From: Flagellimonas oceanensis
GTDB lineage: Bacteria; Bacteroidota; Bacteroidia; Flavobacteriales; Flavobacteriaceae
Length of the DNA: 64,000 nucleotides
Assembly (NCBI RefSeq): GCF_003992595.1
Contig: NZ_RZNA01000048.1
Span: 145,537-209,536, forward strand
Reading direction: 5' to 3'
The notes under the pieces are model-generated. The model saw nothing but the letters and a program-made list of their open reading frames with translations, made no database searches and had not been told where the DNA came from. Positions 45,298 to 54,448 of this stretch are shown here, piece after piece (within the stretch, counting starts at the first letter, position 1; the number at the start of each line of letters is the position of its first letter). A program made the position numbers and the translations under genes.

Positions 45298-46876
45298 CGT
45301 CTTCAGAATTGATAATGTTTTTCAGTTGCTCCAAATAAGCCTGCTGTTCCTTTTCCTTGGCCTTCAACCATATTTTATGGGTGGTCTTGGTAAACTCGCG
45401 GGCCAGAGAGTAAATTATAAGCAAGATAATAATGGCAAATGGAAGTCCCGCGGAAATCACAGCAGATTGTAATGCCTTTAATCCTCCTGCAAACAAAAGC
45501 GACGCAGCAACACCACCTTCCAGCAATGCCCAGAATATACGTTGTCCCACAGGGGCATCCAGTTTTCCGCCAGATGTAATGCTGTCGATGACCAAAGAAC
45601 CTGAATCTGATGAAGTTACAAAGAAAATGGTAACCAGGATAATCCCAATGAAAGAGGTAATGGACGATAAAGGGAATTCTTCCAGAAGCACGAACAATGC
45701 TGTGGAAAGGTCATCTGATACGCTTTGTGCTATGGGGGCCAAACCTTGCGATTCCACAAAAATGGCGGCTCCACCAAAAACCGACATCCAAACAAAGACC
45801 AACAGGGACGGTACCAATAGAACACCCAATATAAATTCTTTTACGGTTCTGCCTTTTGATACGCGTGCTATGAACATGCCCACAAACGGAGACCAACTGA
45901 TCCACCAGGCCCAATAGAACACAGTCCAGCTATGCTGCCAATTATTATCCTGATATGTTTCTGCCCAGGTGCCAACCTTGATCAAGGAGTTCAAATAATT
46001 ACCGACATTTTGTATGAGGCCATCCATGATGAAGGAAGTAGGGCCAATGAACAAGATGAAAATCAGGAAGAGCAGTGCCAAGCGCATGTTGACCACACTT
46101 AAAAAACGTACCCCTTTGTCCAATCCAAATACTACCGAGGTCGTGGCTGCCAACGTGATGCAAATGATGAGTGTAATATGTGTTTTTGTAGTGTTTTCAA
46201 TACCAAATAGATATTCCAAACCCGAACCGATTTGTTGCACCCCGATTCCCAAAGTGGTGGCGAGGCCAAAAAGCGTGGCGATTACCGCAAGCACATCAAT
46301 AAGGTGTCCCCAAAAACCATTGACTTTGTTTCCAATCAGTGGGCGGAACAAGGAACTGATTGTAAGTGGATACCCTTTGTTGAAGGTAAAAAATGCCAAA
46401 GCCAATCCAATGATCACATAGGGAGCCCAGCCATGGAATCCGTAATGTAGGAAGGTAAAGAGCATCGCATTTTCCGCTCTTTCCGCTACAGAATCAACGG
46501 GTAGGGGAGGGTTGCCATAATGAAACATGGGTTCCGCTACGCCGTAGAACATCAAACCTATGCCCAGACCAGCAGAGAATAGCATGGAAAACCACGAAAA
46601 AGTGGAAAATTGGGGCCGTGCCTTGGGTCCTCCCAATCTGATTTTTCCAAATTTGCTGAAAGCGAACCACAATGCGGCCACCACAAAAATGTTCATGGAG
46701 AGGATAAAGAACCAACCTGCATATTCCGAGGTTTTTTCCTGGAAAAATGCAAAGGACTCCACCAATGATTCACTGTAAAAAAAGGAAACCAGTATAGTGG
46801 CCAGAACAATGATGGCAGCTGGATAAAATACTGGGGCGTGAATGTCAAAATACTTTTTTTCTCCTTTTTTGGCCAT
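45287..46876 (-). CDS. BCCT-family (betaine/choline/carnitine-type) transporter
   Basis: 529 residues with 12 expected membrane segments. The family signature is clear: MFYGVAEPMFHYGNPP in the first half and WTVFYWAWWISWSPFVGMFIARVSKGRT (Trp-rich substrate path) in the second, followed by a charged C-terminal tail. It takes up trimethylammonium or related compatible solutes with Na+ or H+. It is coupled to a Usp gene and follows a terminator that separates it from the upstream susCD pair. Confidence 0.94.
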   Translation of the reverse strand: MAKKGEKKYFDIHAPVFYPAAIIVLATILVSFFYSESLVESFAFFQEKTSEYAGWFFILSMNIFVVAALWFAFSKFGKIRLGGPKARPQFSTFSWFSMLFSAGLGIGLMFYGVAEPMFHYGNPPLPVDSVAERAENAMLFTFLHYGFHGWAPYVIIGLALAFFTFNKGYPLTISSLFRPLIGNKVNGFWGHLIDVLAVIATLFGLATTLGIGVQQIGSGLEYLFGIENTTKTHITLIICITLAATTSVVFGLDKGVRFLSVVNMRLALLFLIFILFIGPTSFIMDGLIQNVGNYLNSLIKVGTWAETYQDNNWQHSWTVFYWAWWISWSPFVGMFIARVSKGRTVKEFILGVLLVPSLLVFVWMSVFGGAAIFVESQGLAPIAQSVSDDLSTALFVLLEEFPLSSITSFIGIILVTIFFVTSSDSGSLVIDSITSGGKLDAPVGQRIFWALLEGGVAASLLFAGGLKALQSAVISAGLPFAIIILLIIYSLAREFTKTTHKIWLKAKEKEQQAYLEQLKNIINSEDDED

Positions 46877-46921
46877 TGATATTGGTGTTTTAGCGTCAGA
46901 GGATAGTGAAATTGCCTGAAT

Positions 46922-46956
46922 AAAAAAAATGCTGCTTTAAAAAACAGCATTTTTTA
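46922..46956 (-). terminator. Intrinsic terminator after the second susD
   Basis: ATGCTG (46929-46934) pairs with CAGCAT (46945-46950), extended by A/T pairs, with eight T following on the minus strand. It lies directly after the SusD stop and before the BCCT gene. Confidence 0.8.
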
Positions 46957-46961
46957 ATGAT

Positions 46962-48446
46962 TTATTCAACCAACCAGGTGGTCGCATTTTGACTGTCGGA
47001 GCCCCCGAGGGCTTCAACGGCCTCTTGATAATTGTCTATGTTCAATGATTGCTCTTCACCAGGATATAGAAACCTCAATGGTAGCTGGTCATTGTTGGAA
47101 TTGCCGCAACTTGCCTCCAAAAAGGGTATGCCATCAAATGAGTTGCCCGATTCAAAATACCAACGCCTTACCTCTATATAAGGCTCTATGCCATGGAAGA
47201 ACAGGGCCAACCACTTTTGCTCCCAGATATCGGCGGTTGTGGAATAAGCTACACCTGAATTGGTATAAAAATCATCAAAACTGGCCCATCCGAATGGGTC
47301 TAGATCCACATTATGGTATGCCATGGATGATTGAATGCCATTTCGGTAATGTGTCTCGACATCGTCGGCAATCCATCCTTTTGCTGCGGCTTCGGCAAGT
47401 AAAAATTCCACTTCGGAATAGGTCATCACGATTCCTTCGGCAATTTGCAAGTCCAAATCGGCTGCTTGGGTCAAATCTGGATAGTTAAAGTATTGGACTC
47501 CCAGACGTGAGGCCCCACTTTTAGGGCAGTCTTCCCCAAGACCGTTAAAAGCTCCAATAATAGTCGGGTCGGTTTCGAAATCTTCGTTATTGGGTCTGGC
47601 GTATCGCAAAAGGCGCGGGTCGTCGTACCCTTGCATTACATTGACCGATGCATCTGCAATGGCAACAGCATCAAAATCCCCTGTTTTAAGAGGAACCAAA
47701 GGGTATTCATTAGGGAAAGATCCTGTATAGGTCAAAGTCACATTGTCATCATTACTGGAAATAATGTTTCCTTCGTTTACAATGGATTGGAATCTGGAAC
47801 CTACGTCGGCTAATTGATTGCTGGCATGCATGAGCAGTCGAAGCCGTAAGGAGTTTCCAAATTTTCGCCATTTGGAAATGTCCCCGTTCAATAAAATATC
47901 TCCTTCTATACTACCTGAATTGCTGGCCAAAAGCTGGTCTGCCCTTTCCAGTTCAGAGAGCAAATCCATATAAATGGCTTCTTGGTCATCGTAACTGGGT
48001 GTGAAATTCAATTCTGCACCTTTGGTGGCTTCAAAATATGGTACGTTGCCGTAGGCGTCTGTTATATTCTCAAAAATCCAAGAGCGCAGCACAATACTGG
48101 CGCCTTCCAAGGCTTGATTGCCGTTTTCGATGGCTTGGTTTTCAATGATTTCCAAATCCGTCAAACTATTGTACCAACCCTCCCAGTATGTTGGGAATGC
48201 ATTCCATGTGTAGTCATCCACCTCCAAACGAAGGGTCTTTGCCGTCAATTGGGCGGCATTGTTTCCAACTAGAAAGGAAGCATCTTGGGTCGTGTTCACA
48301 CTAGATCGTATAACTCCTGGCAACAATACATCCGAAGTAACACTTGTGGGTTCGTTGGGATTATTGTTAAAGTCTTCAAAATCTTCACATGCCGTAAGCA
48401 ACAGCATTGAAAGTATTGTGGTTAAACTAAGTTTTTTAATCATCAT
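46962..48446 (-). CDS. SusD-like lipoprotein (SusD_2 type)
   Basis: 494 residues; start at one of two adjacent ATGs. Lipobox LLTAC, then EDFEDFNNNPNEPT, the usual beginning of the SusD_2 group. Internal phrases EGASIVLRSWIFENITDAYGNVPY and YSEVEFLLAEAAAKGWI also fit that group. It partners the SusC 27 bp upstream. No glycosidases are next to this pair, so the ligand may be a peptide or small organic molecule instead of a polysaccharide (inference). Confidence 0.92.
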   Translation of the reverse strand: MMIKKLSLTTILSMLLLTACEDFEDFNNNPNEPTSVTSDVLLPGVIRSSVNTTQDASFLVGNNAAQLTAKTLRLEVDDYTWNAFPTYWEGWYNSLTDLEIIENQAIENGNQALEGASIVLRSWIFENITDAYGNVPYFEATKGAELNFTPSYDDQEAIYMDLLSELERADQLLASNSGSIEGDILLNGDISKWRKFGNSLRLRLLMHASNQLADVGSRFQSIVNEGNIISSNDDNVTLTYTGSFPNEYPLVPLKTGDFDAVAIADASVNVMQGYDDPRLLRYARPNNEDFETDPTIIGAFNGLGEDCPKSGASRLGVQYFNYPDLTQAADLDLQIAEGIVMTYSEVEFLLAEAAAKGWIADDVETHYRNGIQSSMAYHNVDLDPFGWASFDDFYTNSGVAYSTTADIWEQKWLALFFHGIEPYIEVRRWYFESGNSFDGIPFLEASCGNSNNDQLPLRFLYPGEEQSLNIDNYQEAVEALGGSDSQNATTWLVE

Positions 48447-48473
48447 TTTTTCATTTGTGATTTTAGCAATTTT

Positions 48474-51400
48474 TTAGAAGGATAGATTTACGGTAAACCC
48501 ATAATTTCTCGTAGAGAAAATCTGCTGACTTTCGTAACCTGGGACGAACACTCCATTTCTAATGGAGAATGTTTCTGGATCAATAGTGGGTACATCGGAA
48601 AATAAAAGAAGGTTTCTTCCGACCAAAGCGATTCTTGCGCTTACAATTCCCAGTTTATCCAAGAAAGATTTCGGTATGCTATAGCCCAAGCTGACTTCTC
48701 TCAATTTTACATAGGTGGCATCGTAGGTTGCGGCCTCGATATTATCTCGGTTGAACCCGTTTCCATAGTAATTGTAAAAATAACCGGCGTAGCCTATTCC
48801 CCCTGGCTGTATGGCCACATCGTTTTCGGATACTTCGGTATCAAAATCTATTTGACCATCGTTATTGGTATCTTCCCAGTTCAAACCAGGGCCAACAACG
48901 CCACCTCCTGCATCTTCTAATGTATAAACGGGTTCTCCGGCTCCGTCATAGGAAACAGAATAGGATTGTCTTCCATCCAATGTTGATAGAGGTAGATTGG
49001 GGTCATCATTATTGGTAATGGTACCTCCTGTGTTGTACAAAGCGTGAGATCTAGAGTAGATTTTACCTCCGAATTGTCCATCGAACAAAAATCCAAAATC
49101 AAAGTTCTTGTAACTAAAGGTGTTTTGAAGACCTACTCGTAAATCAGGTTGATACGTACCGGCAGAAACCTTTTCCTGGGTCATCATCGGTAGTCCGTTC
49201 TGGTGAACGATCTCGCCTGTTTCAGGGTGTCTTACAAAGCCTAATCCATATAGTTGACCAAAAGGTTTTCCTTCTTCGGCAACAAATTCCAAATCGGAAC
49301 CTCCTTCATCACCTGGGTATAAATCCGCTACCACGGAATACCTTCCGCTGGTAACAATATCCGGTAGGCTTTCCACAACGGCTCTGTTATGACCAAGGTT
49401 CAAGGTGGCTTCCCAAGTAAAGTCTTCATTTTTTACGGGGATTCCGCTCAGCAGCACCTCAATACCTTTGTTTCTGATGGAACCGCCATTCGTCAAACTA
49501 AAGTCGTAACCACTGGTACTGGCAACGGGCAGGCGGATTACCTGATCAAAACTCAACATGTTGTAATATGTGGCATCCAATCGCAGTCTGTTGTTCCAAA
49601 AACGAAGGTCTGCACCAACTTCAAAGGCCCGTGTGCGCTCGTTGGTAAGGTTGGGGTCAGTGACTGTACGGTTTGCCGTGAACACTGAATTTCCACCAAA
49701 TGCCGCTTGTGGCGTAAATGTGGTACCAAATGCATAAGGCGGAGCACCATTACCTACCTCAGCATAGTTGGCCTTGAATTTCAAGAAAGAAATCGGCGTG
49801 CTTGAAAGGTCGGCCATTTCTGAAATAATGGCACTGAAAGATACTGATGGGTAAAAGAATGAGAAGCTGGACTCATCGTTGCCAGCCTCCGGGTCTACCA
49901 AAGTGCTGGACCAGTCGTTTCTCGCGGTTGCATCTAAATACAAGTAGTTTTTATAGGAAAAAGTAGCTACACCAAATACACTGTTGATGCCCACTCTGGT
50001 TTTTTGTGATTCGGTCAATACACCTGAGCGGTTATTGGCCAAGGTATAGATGCTATCGTCCGTTCCGAACAATTTTAACTGAGGGTTGTTGGCCACCAAA
50101 AAGTTGGCACGTTGCCTCATGATGTTTCCTCCCAATTTAATGTCGTATTGGAAATCGGAACCGTTTTGACGATCACTACTGTACGAGAGCAATAATTCGG
50201 CGTTGGATTCGGAAAAGGTAATTTCATCTTCACGATAACTACCCTGCAATACTGCTTTGGTTGAAGGAGCTCTTCTGTATTGACGTCTTTCACTCAATAC
50301 ATCCCCACCATACTTAAAGCGCATGGAGAACTGGTCGGTAAACTCATAGTTCAACTCTATGTTCCCGATAATACGGTTGTTTCGGAAGGCATTGGTGTTT
50401 TCATTAATGATGAACCAAGGGTTGTTTACCCAACTTTTTTCTACGTAACGTTGTTGAACTCCTTCTTGTCCGGGTTCCCAATATTGTCTCAAATCTCCGA
50501 TTTCTACTTGTCTAGGGTACCATAACCATCCATATTGCACGGATGATGATTCATCGTAACCAGAATTGGGGATGTTGTCCGAAAAGGAGTTTACGTAAAT
50601 GGCGTTGGTCCTAAATTGCAATTTGTCATCGAACATGGATTTTCCCAAACTTACCTGAAAAGTGTTCCTTTTAAGGTTGGTGTTGGGCATGATACCTTCT
50701 TTGTCCAATCGAGTGTAGGAAAATCGAAAATCAGAATCTTCCGTGGAATTATTGATGGCGATATTGTTGATGACGGATGACCCCATGCGGTAAAAGTCCC
50801 TCACATTATCAGGGGCAGGGGTAAAGGGCACGGCCTCTCCGTTCGAGTTGAACTGTTTGATCAACTGTCCATTCATTCGAGGACCCCAGTTTTCACCGTA
50901 GGCTTCATAATATTCATTCTCACCGATGTAGTTGGTGCCGTCGAAGTAGGAGTATTTACCTCCACCTCCAAATCCATATTCGTCTTGGAAGTCTGGCATT
51001 TTCAATATGGAGGAAAAGGTTGTTGTATTATTGATTTCAACACCCCATCCTTTGGCATTTTGACCTGTTTTGGTCTCGACCAAAATAACTCCATCTGCTG
51101 CTCTGGCACCATAAAGGGCAGATGCTGCGGGTCCTTTCAGTACGTTTACCGATTCTATGTCATCAGGGTTGATGTTCTGGGCGGCGTTACCAAAATCGAT
51201 TGTGGAAGAGCCGTTGAGTCCGTCATCAAAGCTGTACAAATCATTGGTAATAGGCATACCATTGACAATGAACAAGGGTTGGTTGTTGCCCAAAAGGGAT
51301 GCTGCGCCACGTATATTGATATTGGAGGAGGCGGAAGGTCCGGCCGAGGAGCCAGTAATGAATACCCCGGAGACCTTACCGGCCAAGTTGTCGGTAAAAT

Positions 51401-51815
51401 TGGTGGCCTTCACTTTGGCCACTTCGTCCGTAGCAAGTTTTTGCACGGAGTATCCCAAGGCTTTTTCCTCACGTTTTACACCAAGTGCCGTTACGACCAC
51501 TTCATCCAATTGAGCTGCAAAATCCAATTGAATGGAATAATTACTTTCAGGACCAAGATCTATGACTTTTGTTTCAAAGCCTACATAGCTTACTTGTAAT
51601 TTTGGGTTCTCTGAAGATACCGTTATGGTAAAGTTTCCATCAAAATCCGTAATGGTTCCGTTTGTGGTGTTGTATTCGATAACGTTGGCCCCTGCTAATG
51701 GAATTCCGTCACTATCTACTACATTTCCTGTGATTTTCCGTTCTTGAGCATTCACGTTTACTGCAAAGGCAGCAGAGAAGAATGTCAACAAGGCTATTTT
51801 TTCAATAAACTTCAT
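48474..51815 (-). CDS. SusC/RagA TonB-linked outer-membrane receptor
   Basis: 1113 residues, complete. Order: signal peptide (AFAVNVNAQ), carboxypeptidase-regulatory-like domain (~24-110; ITGNVVDSDGIPLAGANVIEY), TonB plug (~115-235; NINIRGAASLLGNNQPLFIVNG), 22-strand barrel ending RNYGFTVNLSF with terminal Phe. Forms the import channel with the downstream SusD. A -7 box is at 51843-51850. Two direct repeats upstream of it and a MarR gene suggest local control. Confidence 0.95.
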   Translation of the reverse strand: MKFIEKIALLTFFSAAFAVNVNAQERKITGNVVDSDGIPLAGANVIEYNTTNGTITDFDGNFTITVSSENPKLQVSYVGFETKVIDLGPESNYSIQLDFAAQLDEVVVTALGVKREEKALGYSVQKLATDEVAKVKATNFTDNLAGKVSGVFITGSSAGPSASSNINIRGAASLLGNNQPLFIVNGMPITNDLYSFDDGLNGSSTIDFGNAAQNINPDDIESVNVLKGPAASALYGARAADGVILVETKTGQNAKGWGVEINNTTTFSSILKMPDFQDEYGFGGGGKYSYFDGTNYIGENEYYEAYGENWGPRMNGQLIKQFNSNGEAVPFTPAPDNVRDFYRMGSSVINNIAINNSTEDSDFRFSYTRLDKEGIMPNTNLKRNTFQVSLGKSMFDDKLQFRTNAIYVNSFSDNIPNSGYDESSSVQYGWLWYPRQVEIGDLRQYWEPGQEGVQQRYVEKSWVNNPWFIINENTNAFRNNRIIGNIELNYEFTDQFSMRFKYGGDVLSERRQYRRAPSTKAVLQGSYREDEITFSESNAELLLSYSSDRQNGSDFQYDIKLGGNIMRQRANFLVANNPQLKLFGTDDSIYTLANNRSGVLTESQKTRVGINSVFGVATFSYKNYLYLDATARNDWSSTLVDPEAGNDESSFSFFYPSVSFSAIISEMADLSSTPISFLKFKANYAEVGNGAPPYAFGTTFTPQAAFGGNSVFTANRTVTDPNLTNERTRAFEVGADLRFWNNRLRLDATYYNMLSFDQVIRLPVASTSGYDFSLTNGGSIRNKGIEVLLSGIPVKNEDFTWEATLNLGHNRAVVESLPDIVTSGRYSVVADLYPGDEGGSDLEFVAEEGKPFGQLYGLGFVRHPETGEIVHQNGLPMMTQEKVSAGTYQPDLRVGLQNTFSYKNFDFGFLFDGQFGGKIYSRSHALYNTGGTITNNDDPNLPLSTLDGRQSYSVSYDGAGEPVYTLEDAGGGVVGPGLNWEDTNNDGQIDFDTEVSENDVAIQPGGIGYAGYFYNYYGNGFNRDNIEAATYDATYVKLREVSLGYSIPKSFLDKLGIVSARIALVGRNLLLFSDVPTIDPETFSIRNGVFVPGYESQQIFSTRNYGFTVNLSF

Positions 51816-51842
51816 TTAACAATATTTTTTGTTAAGAAAGTC

Positions 51843-51930
51843 CAAATTTATAGAAAATAGTTTCAGTAGAAAGTAATTTGATGTCAAATCAGTAAAAACC
51901 CATGAGGATATCCGATACTACTGAGGATAT
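51843..51930 (-). promoter_or_regulatory. Promoter region of the second susCD pair with direct repeats
   Basis: On the minus strand TAAATTTG (51850-51843) fits the TAnnTTTG -7 consensus and lies 27 bp before the SusC ATG; no good -33 TTG is seen. Upstream, TGAGGATAT occurs twice (51903-51911 and 51922-51930, plus-strand reading), with starts 19 bp apart, close to two helical turns, a spacing suited to a regulator binding tandem sites. Confidence 0.45.
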
Positions 51931-51945
51931 TCAATCAATATCGTA

Positions 51946-52434
51946 TTATTGATTTTTGGAAAGGTCGTCACATAATGTAATTAGGGGAGCTGCATCCAAG
52001 TTTTCAGCTTCGAGCAGATGGATTAACAGCCCAACTCCTTTATAAAGGGTATCTGTTTCCTCTGGCGATAAGGATTCAATTTTTTTGGAGACTGTTTCTT
52101 GTAAAGTAACGGGGGATTTTTTGAGAAGATGGCTTCCTTTTGCAGTTAAAACTATGAAATAGCCGCGGCCATCATTAGGGTTGGGGGTTTTTACGATCAG
52201 CCCTTTGGATAGTAACCGATTGATGATGCCAGTTACCGTGCTCGCGTTCAACTCCAAATGATTTTTGACCTGGGTGGAAGTTGCCTTGAAATCTTCTTGG
52301 GTGTCCAAAAATTGAAGCGTTAGCAATTGTGGAATGCTAACTCCGAATTCTTTTTCGATACGCTTACTGTCAATATCAACTGATCGGATTATTTTACGAA
52401 TCAGCGTGAGTATGTTGGGTTGATTGGGGTTCAT
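51946..52434 (-). CDS. MarR-family transcriptional regulator
   Basis: 162 residues with a winged helix-turn-helix: SIPQLLTLQFLDTQEDFKATSTQVKNHLELNASTVTGIINRLLSKGLI, then the wing NPNDGRGYFIVLTAKGSHLLKKSP containing the conserved Asp-x-Arg. It is encoded 130 bp upstream of susC on the same strand, so it may control the susCD pair or itself. The inducer is unknown. Confidence 0.9.
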   Translation of the reverse strand: MNPNQPNILTLIRKIIRSVDIDSKRIEKEFGVSIPQLLTLQFLDTQEDFKATSTQVKNHLELNASTVTGIINRLLSKGLIVKTPNPNDGRGYFIVLTAKGSHLLKKSPVTLQETVSKKIESLSPEETDTLYKGVGLLIHLLEAENLDAAPLITLCDDLSKNQ

Positions 52435-52591
52435 TTACTATTTAAAGAGGGTACTGGCCATGACCGAGAAACCGATTTTACCTCAAATAAAATTACAAAA
52501 TTTTCTTTGAGGGATGTAGATGATTTTCAATCAGAATAATAGAAAATTCAGGGTGCTTTTTAATGTTGTAGCAAATATGATGGGTAAATAA

Positions 52592-52624
52592 AAAAAACCT
52601 GTAGATCCATGGATTTACAGGTTT
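52592..52624 (-). terminator. Intrinsic terminator after the M28 peptidase gene
   Basis: A 30-bp nearly perfect palindrome (52595-52624; AAACCTGTA pairs with TACAGGTTT, core ATCCATGGAT) is followed on the minus strand by a run of T. It lies 27 bp after the peptidase stop. Confidence 0.82.
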
Positions 52625-52651
52625 AAAACACTTCATTTTAGGTGCATTGAG

Positions 52652-54196
52652 TTAATCTGTGCCTGTTTCTAACGGCTCCCTTGGTAGCTTCTCTTCCCGT
52701 TGGGCGGTATTGTAAACAAAGGAAGCCACAATGACCGCCATTTGTTTTAGATCATCAATCACAAGACGCTCATAGGTGTCCATATTGGTATGATGCGTTC
52801 TGGTTCTATATTCAATAGGGTCTTGTATGAACTGAAAACCAGGTATGCCAATGGCATCAAACCCTAAATGGTCCGTGCCGCCCGTATTGCGGATAGTCAA
52901 TGTGGTATTGTCAATAATGCTGTCAAACGGTTTGAACCATTCTTCAAAAATGGGTTTTACCTTGTCGTTGCCCTGCAAATAAATCCCTCTGATTCTACCT
53001 GTTCCATTGTCAATATTGTAATAAGCGGAAACTTTTTCCTGTTCCTTGGTCAGTTCCATGGTCTCTCGATCCCCAAAGTGGTTTTTCACGTAGTTTCTTG
53101 ATCCATGAAGTCCTTGTTCCTCTCCGCCCCATAGCGCAATTCTAACAGTGCGTTTTGGGTTGAGCCCCGTTGCCTTTAAAATTCTTGCAGCTTCCATCAT
53201 TACGATGCATCCGGCGGCATTATCCGTTGCTCCGGTAGCACCATGCCATGAATCCAAGTGTCCACCCATCATCACAATTTCAGACTTCAGTTTTTTGTCA
53301 GAACCCGGGATCTCCCCGATGACATTGTAACCTTGAAGGTCCGATTCATCAAAAGAGGTTTTGATTTCTGCTTCCACTTCAACAGGAACACCATTTGAAT
53401 CCAAACGGGCCAGTAGGTTCAAATGTTCGGGTGCAACTTCTATTTCACTCACACTTTCTGGAGTGTCTTTTAAGTAGCCTCTTCCTCCACTGGTAAACAG
53501 GGTGCCTTCCATACCTCTGGCACCTTTTAAAATCACAGCGACTCCTTCTTCTTTAAGGAAGGTCCCTATTTTTTGGTTGAGTTCCCTCATGGCCATCCAT
53601 CTTTTTCGTCTTTCCTCTTGCTCTGGGGTTCTTTCTCCTCTAGGCTCTTCGGGTTGCTCCATTTCTTTGAGCTGCTCTTCTGTAAAACGAACGGCATCCG
53701 GTTCAAAAGTAGGGCCTTGATCTCCGGAAGGTTTCACGGCAACAATGGCACCTTTAAGTGTGCCTTTGTACTTTGCAAAATCTTCTTCGGAACTGATATC
53801 CACAAAGACCACTTTTCCGCTGACTTCCCCATCGGTGCTCGTTGTCCAAGCTTTGGGTACTGCAATAAACGGCATGTAATAGGGTTTGGTCATGGCCACA
53901 TAGCTTTTGTGTATTTCCCATCCTTTTCCAAATTCGCCCCAAGGCTCAAGATTTGTATTGGTCAAGCCCCATTCGGCTAGTTGCTCTGTGGCGTAATTTG
54001 CGGCCCTTTTGTAACCCTCGGAGTTACTGAGACGGGGCCCGGATTTATCAATCAGGTTAAAAGCAATAGCTTCAATGTGGGAGTTGTTGAATCCTTCGTT
54101 TTTAATCTTTTCAATAGCGTCTAAGTCAACACTTTCCTGGGATATCCCCATGGCCGTTGACAATAAAATTGAGACAAATAAAAGTTTGATTTTCAT
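52652..54196 (-). CDS. M28-family zinc metallopeptidase (carboxypeptidase Q-like), secreted
   Basis: 514 residues with a signal peptide (AMGISQ). A PA-like insert (~115-290) contains a very Glu/Arg-rich segment (~172-205). The M28 catalytic core follows with zinc ligands His313 in GGHLDSWHG, Asp325 in GATDNAAG, Glu359-Glu360 in WGGEEQG, then GGTDHLGF and a late His in TRTHHTNMDTYE. It acts as an aminopeptidase or dipeptidase in the periplasm. It stands alone between two terminators; its link to the nearby susCD and xyl genes is unclear. Confidence 0.92.
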   Translation of the reverse strand: MKIKLLFVSILLSTAMGISQESVDLDAIEKIKNEGFNNSHIEAIAFNLIDKSGPRLSNSEGYKRAANYATEQLAEWGLTNTNLEPWGEFGKGWEIHKSYVAMTKPYYMPFIAVPKAWTTSTDGEVSGKVVFVDISSEEDFAKYKGTLKGAIVAVKPSGDQGPTFEPDAVRFTEEQLKEMEQPEEPRGERTPEQEERRKRWMAMRELNQKIGTFLKEEGVAVILKGARGMEGTLFTSGGRGYLKDTPESVSEIEVAPEHLNLLARLDSNGVPVEVEAEIKTSFDESDLQGYNVIGEIPGSDKKLKSEIVMMGGHLDSWHGATGATDNAAGCIVMMEAARILKATGLNPKRTVRIALWGGEEQGLHGSRNYVKNHFGDRETMELTKEQEKVSAYYNIDNGTGRIRGIYLQGNDKVKPIFEEWFKPFDSIIDNTTLTIRNTGGTDHLGFDAIGIPGFQFIQDPIEYRTRTHHTNMDTYERLVIDDLKQMAVIVASFVYNTAQREEKLPREPLETGTD

Positions 54197-54400
54197 TTTG
54201 AAGTCATTTAAGGTTGGATTGGTTAAAATTGAATTAGCTTACATTTATTTCCTTGGAAATAATAATCTTCTGAAGATATGAAAAACTTGCCTGTAAACAC
54301 CTCAAAAATAGGGTGTAGTGATAATTCTTGTCATTAATCAAATTATAAGTGCGAATAGTTTGGGAAAATGCAATAATTGATTTAGAAATGATGAAAATGA

Positions 54401-54427
54401 AAAGCCCCGAAATTCGGGGCTTTTTTA
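54401..54427 (-). terminator. Terminator of the xylB-xylA-symporter operon
   Basis: AAAGCCCCGAA (54401-54411) pairs with TTCGGGGCTTT (54413-54423). It lies 22 bp after the symporter stop on the minus strand, where T-rich sequence follows; a T run is also present on the plus strand, so it is probably bidirectional. Confidence 0.85.
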
Positions 54428-54448
54428 CATGCTGTATTTTTTGAGTTT

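Noticed and set aside
45432..46450. Open frames on the plus strand across the BCCT gene
   Set aside because: Antisense shadows of a clear membrane transporter; no start signals or domains.
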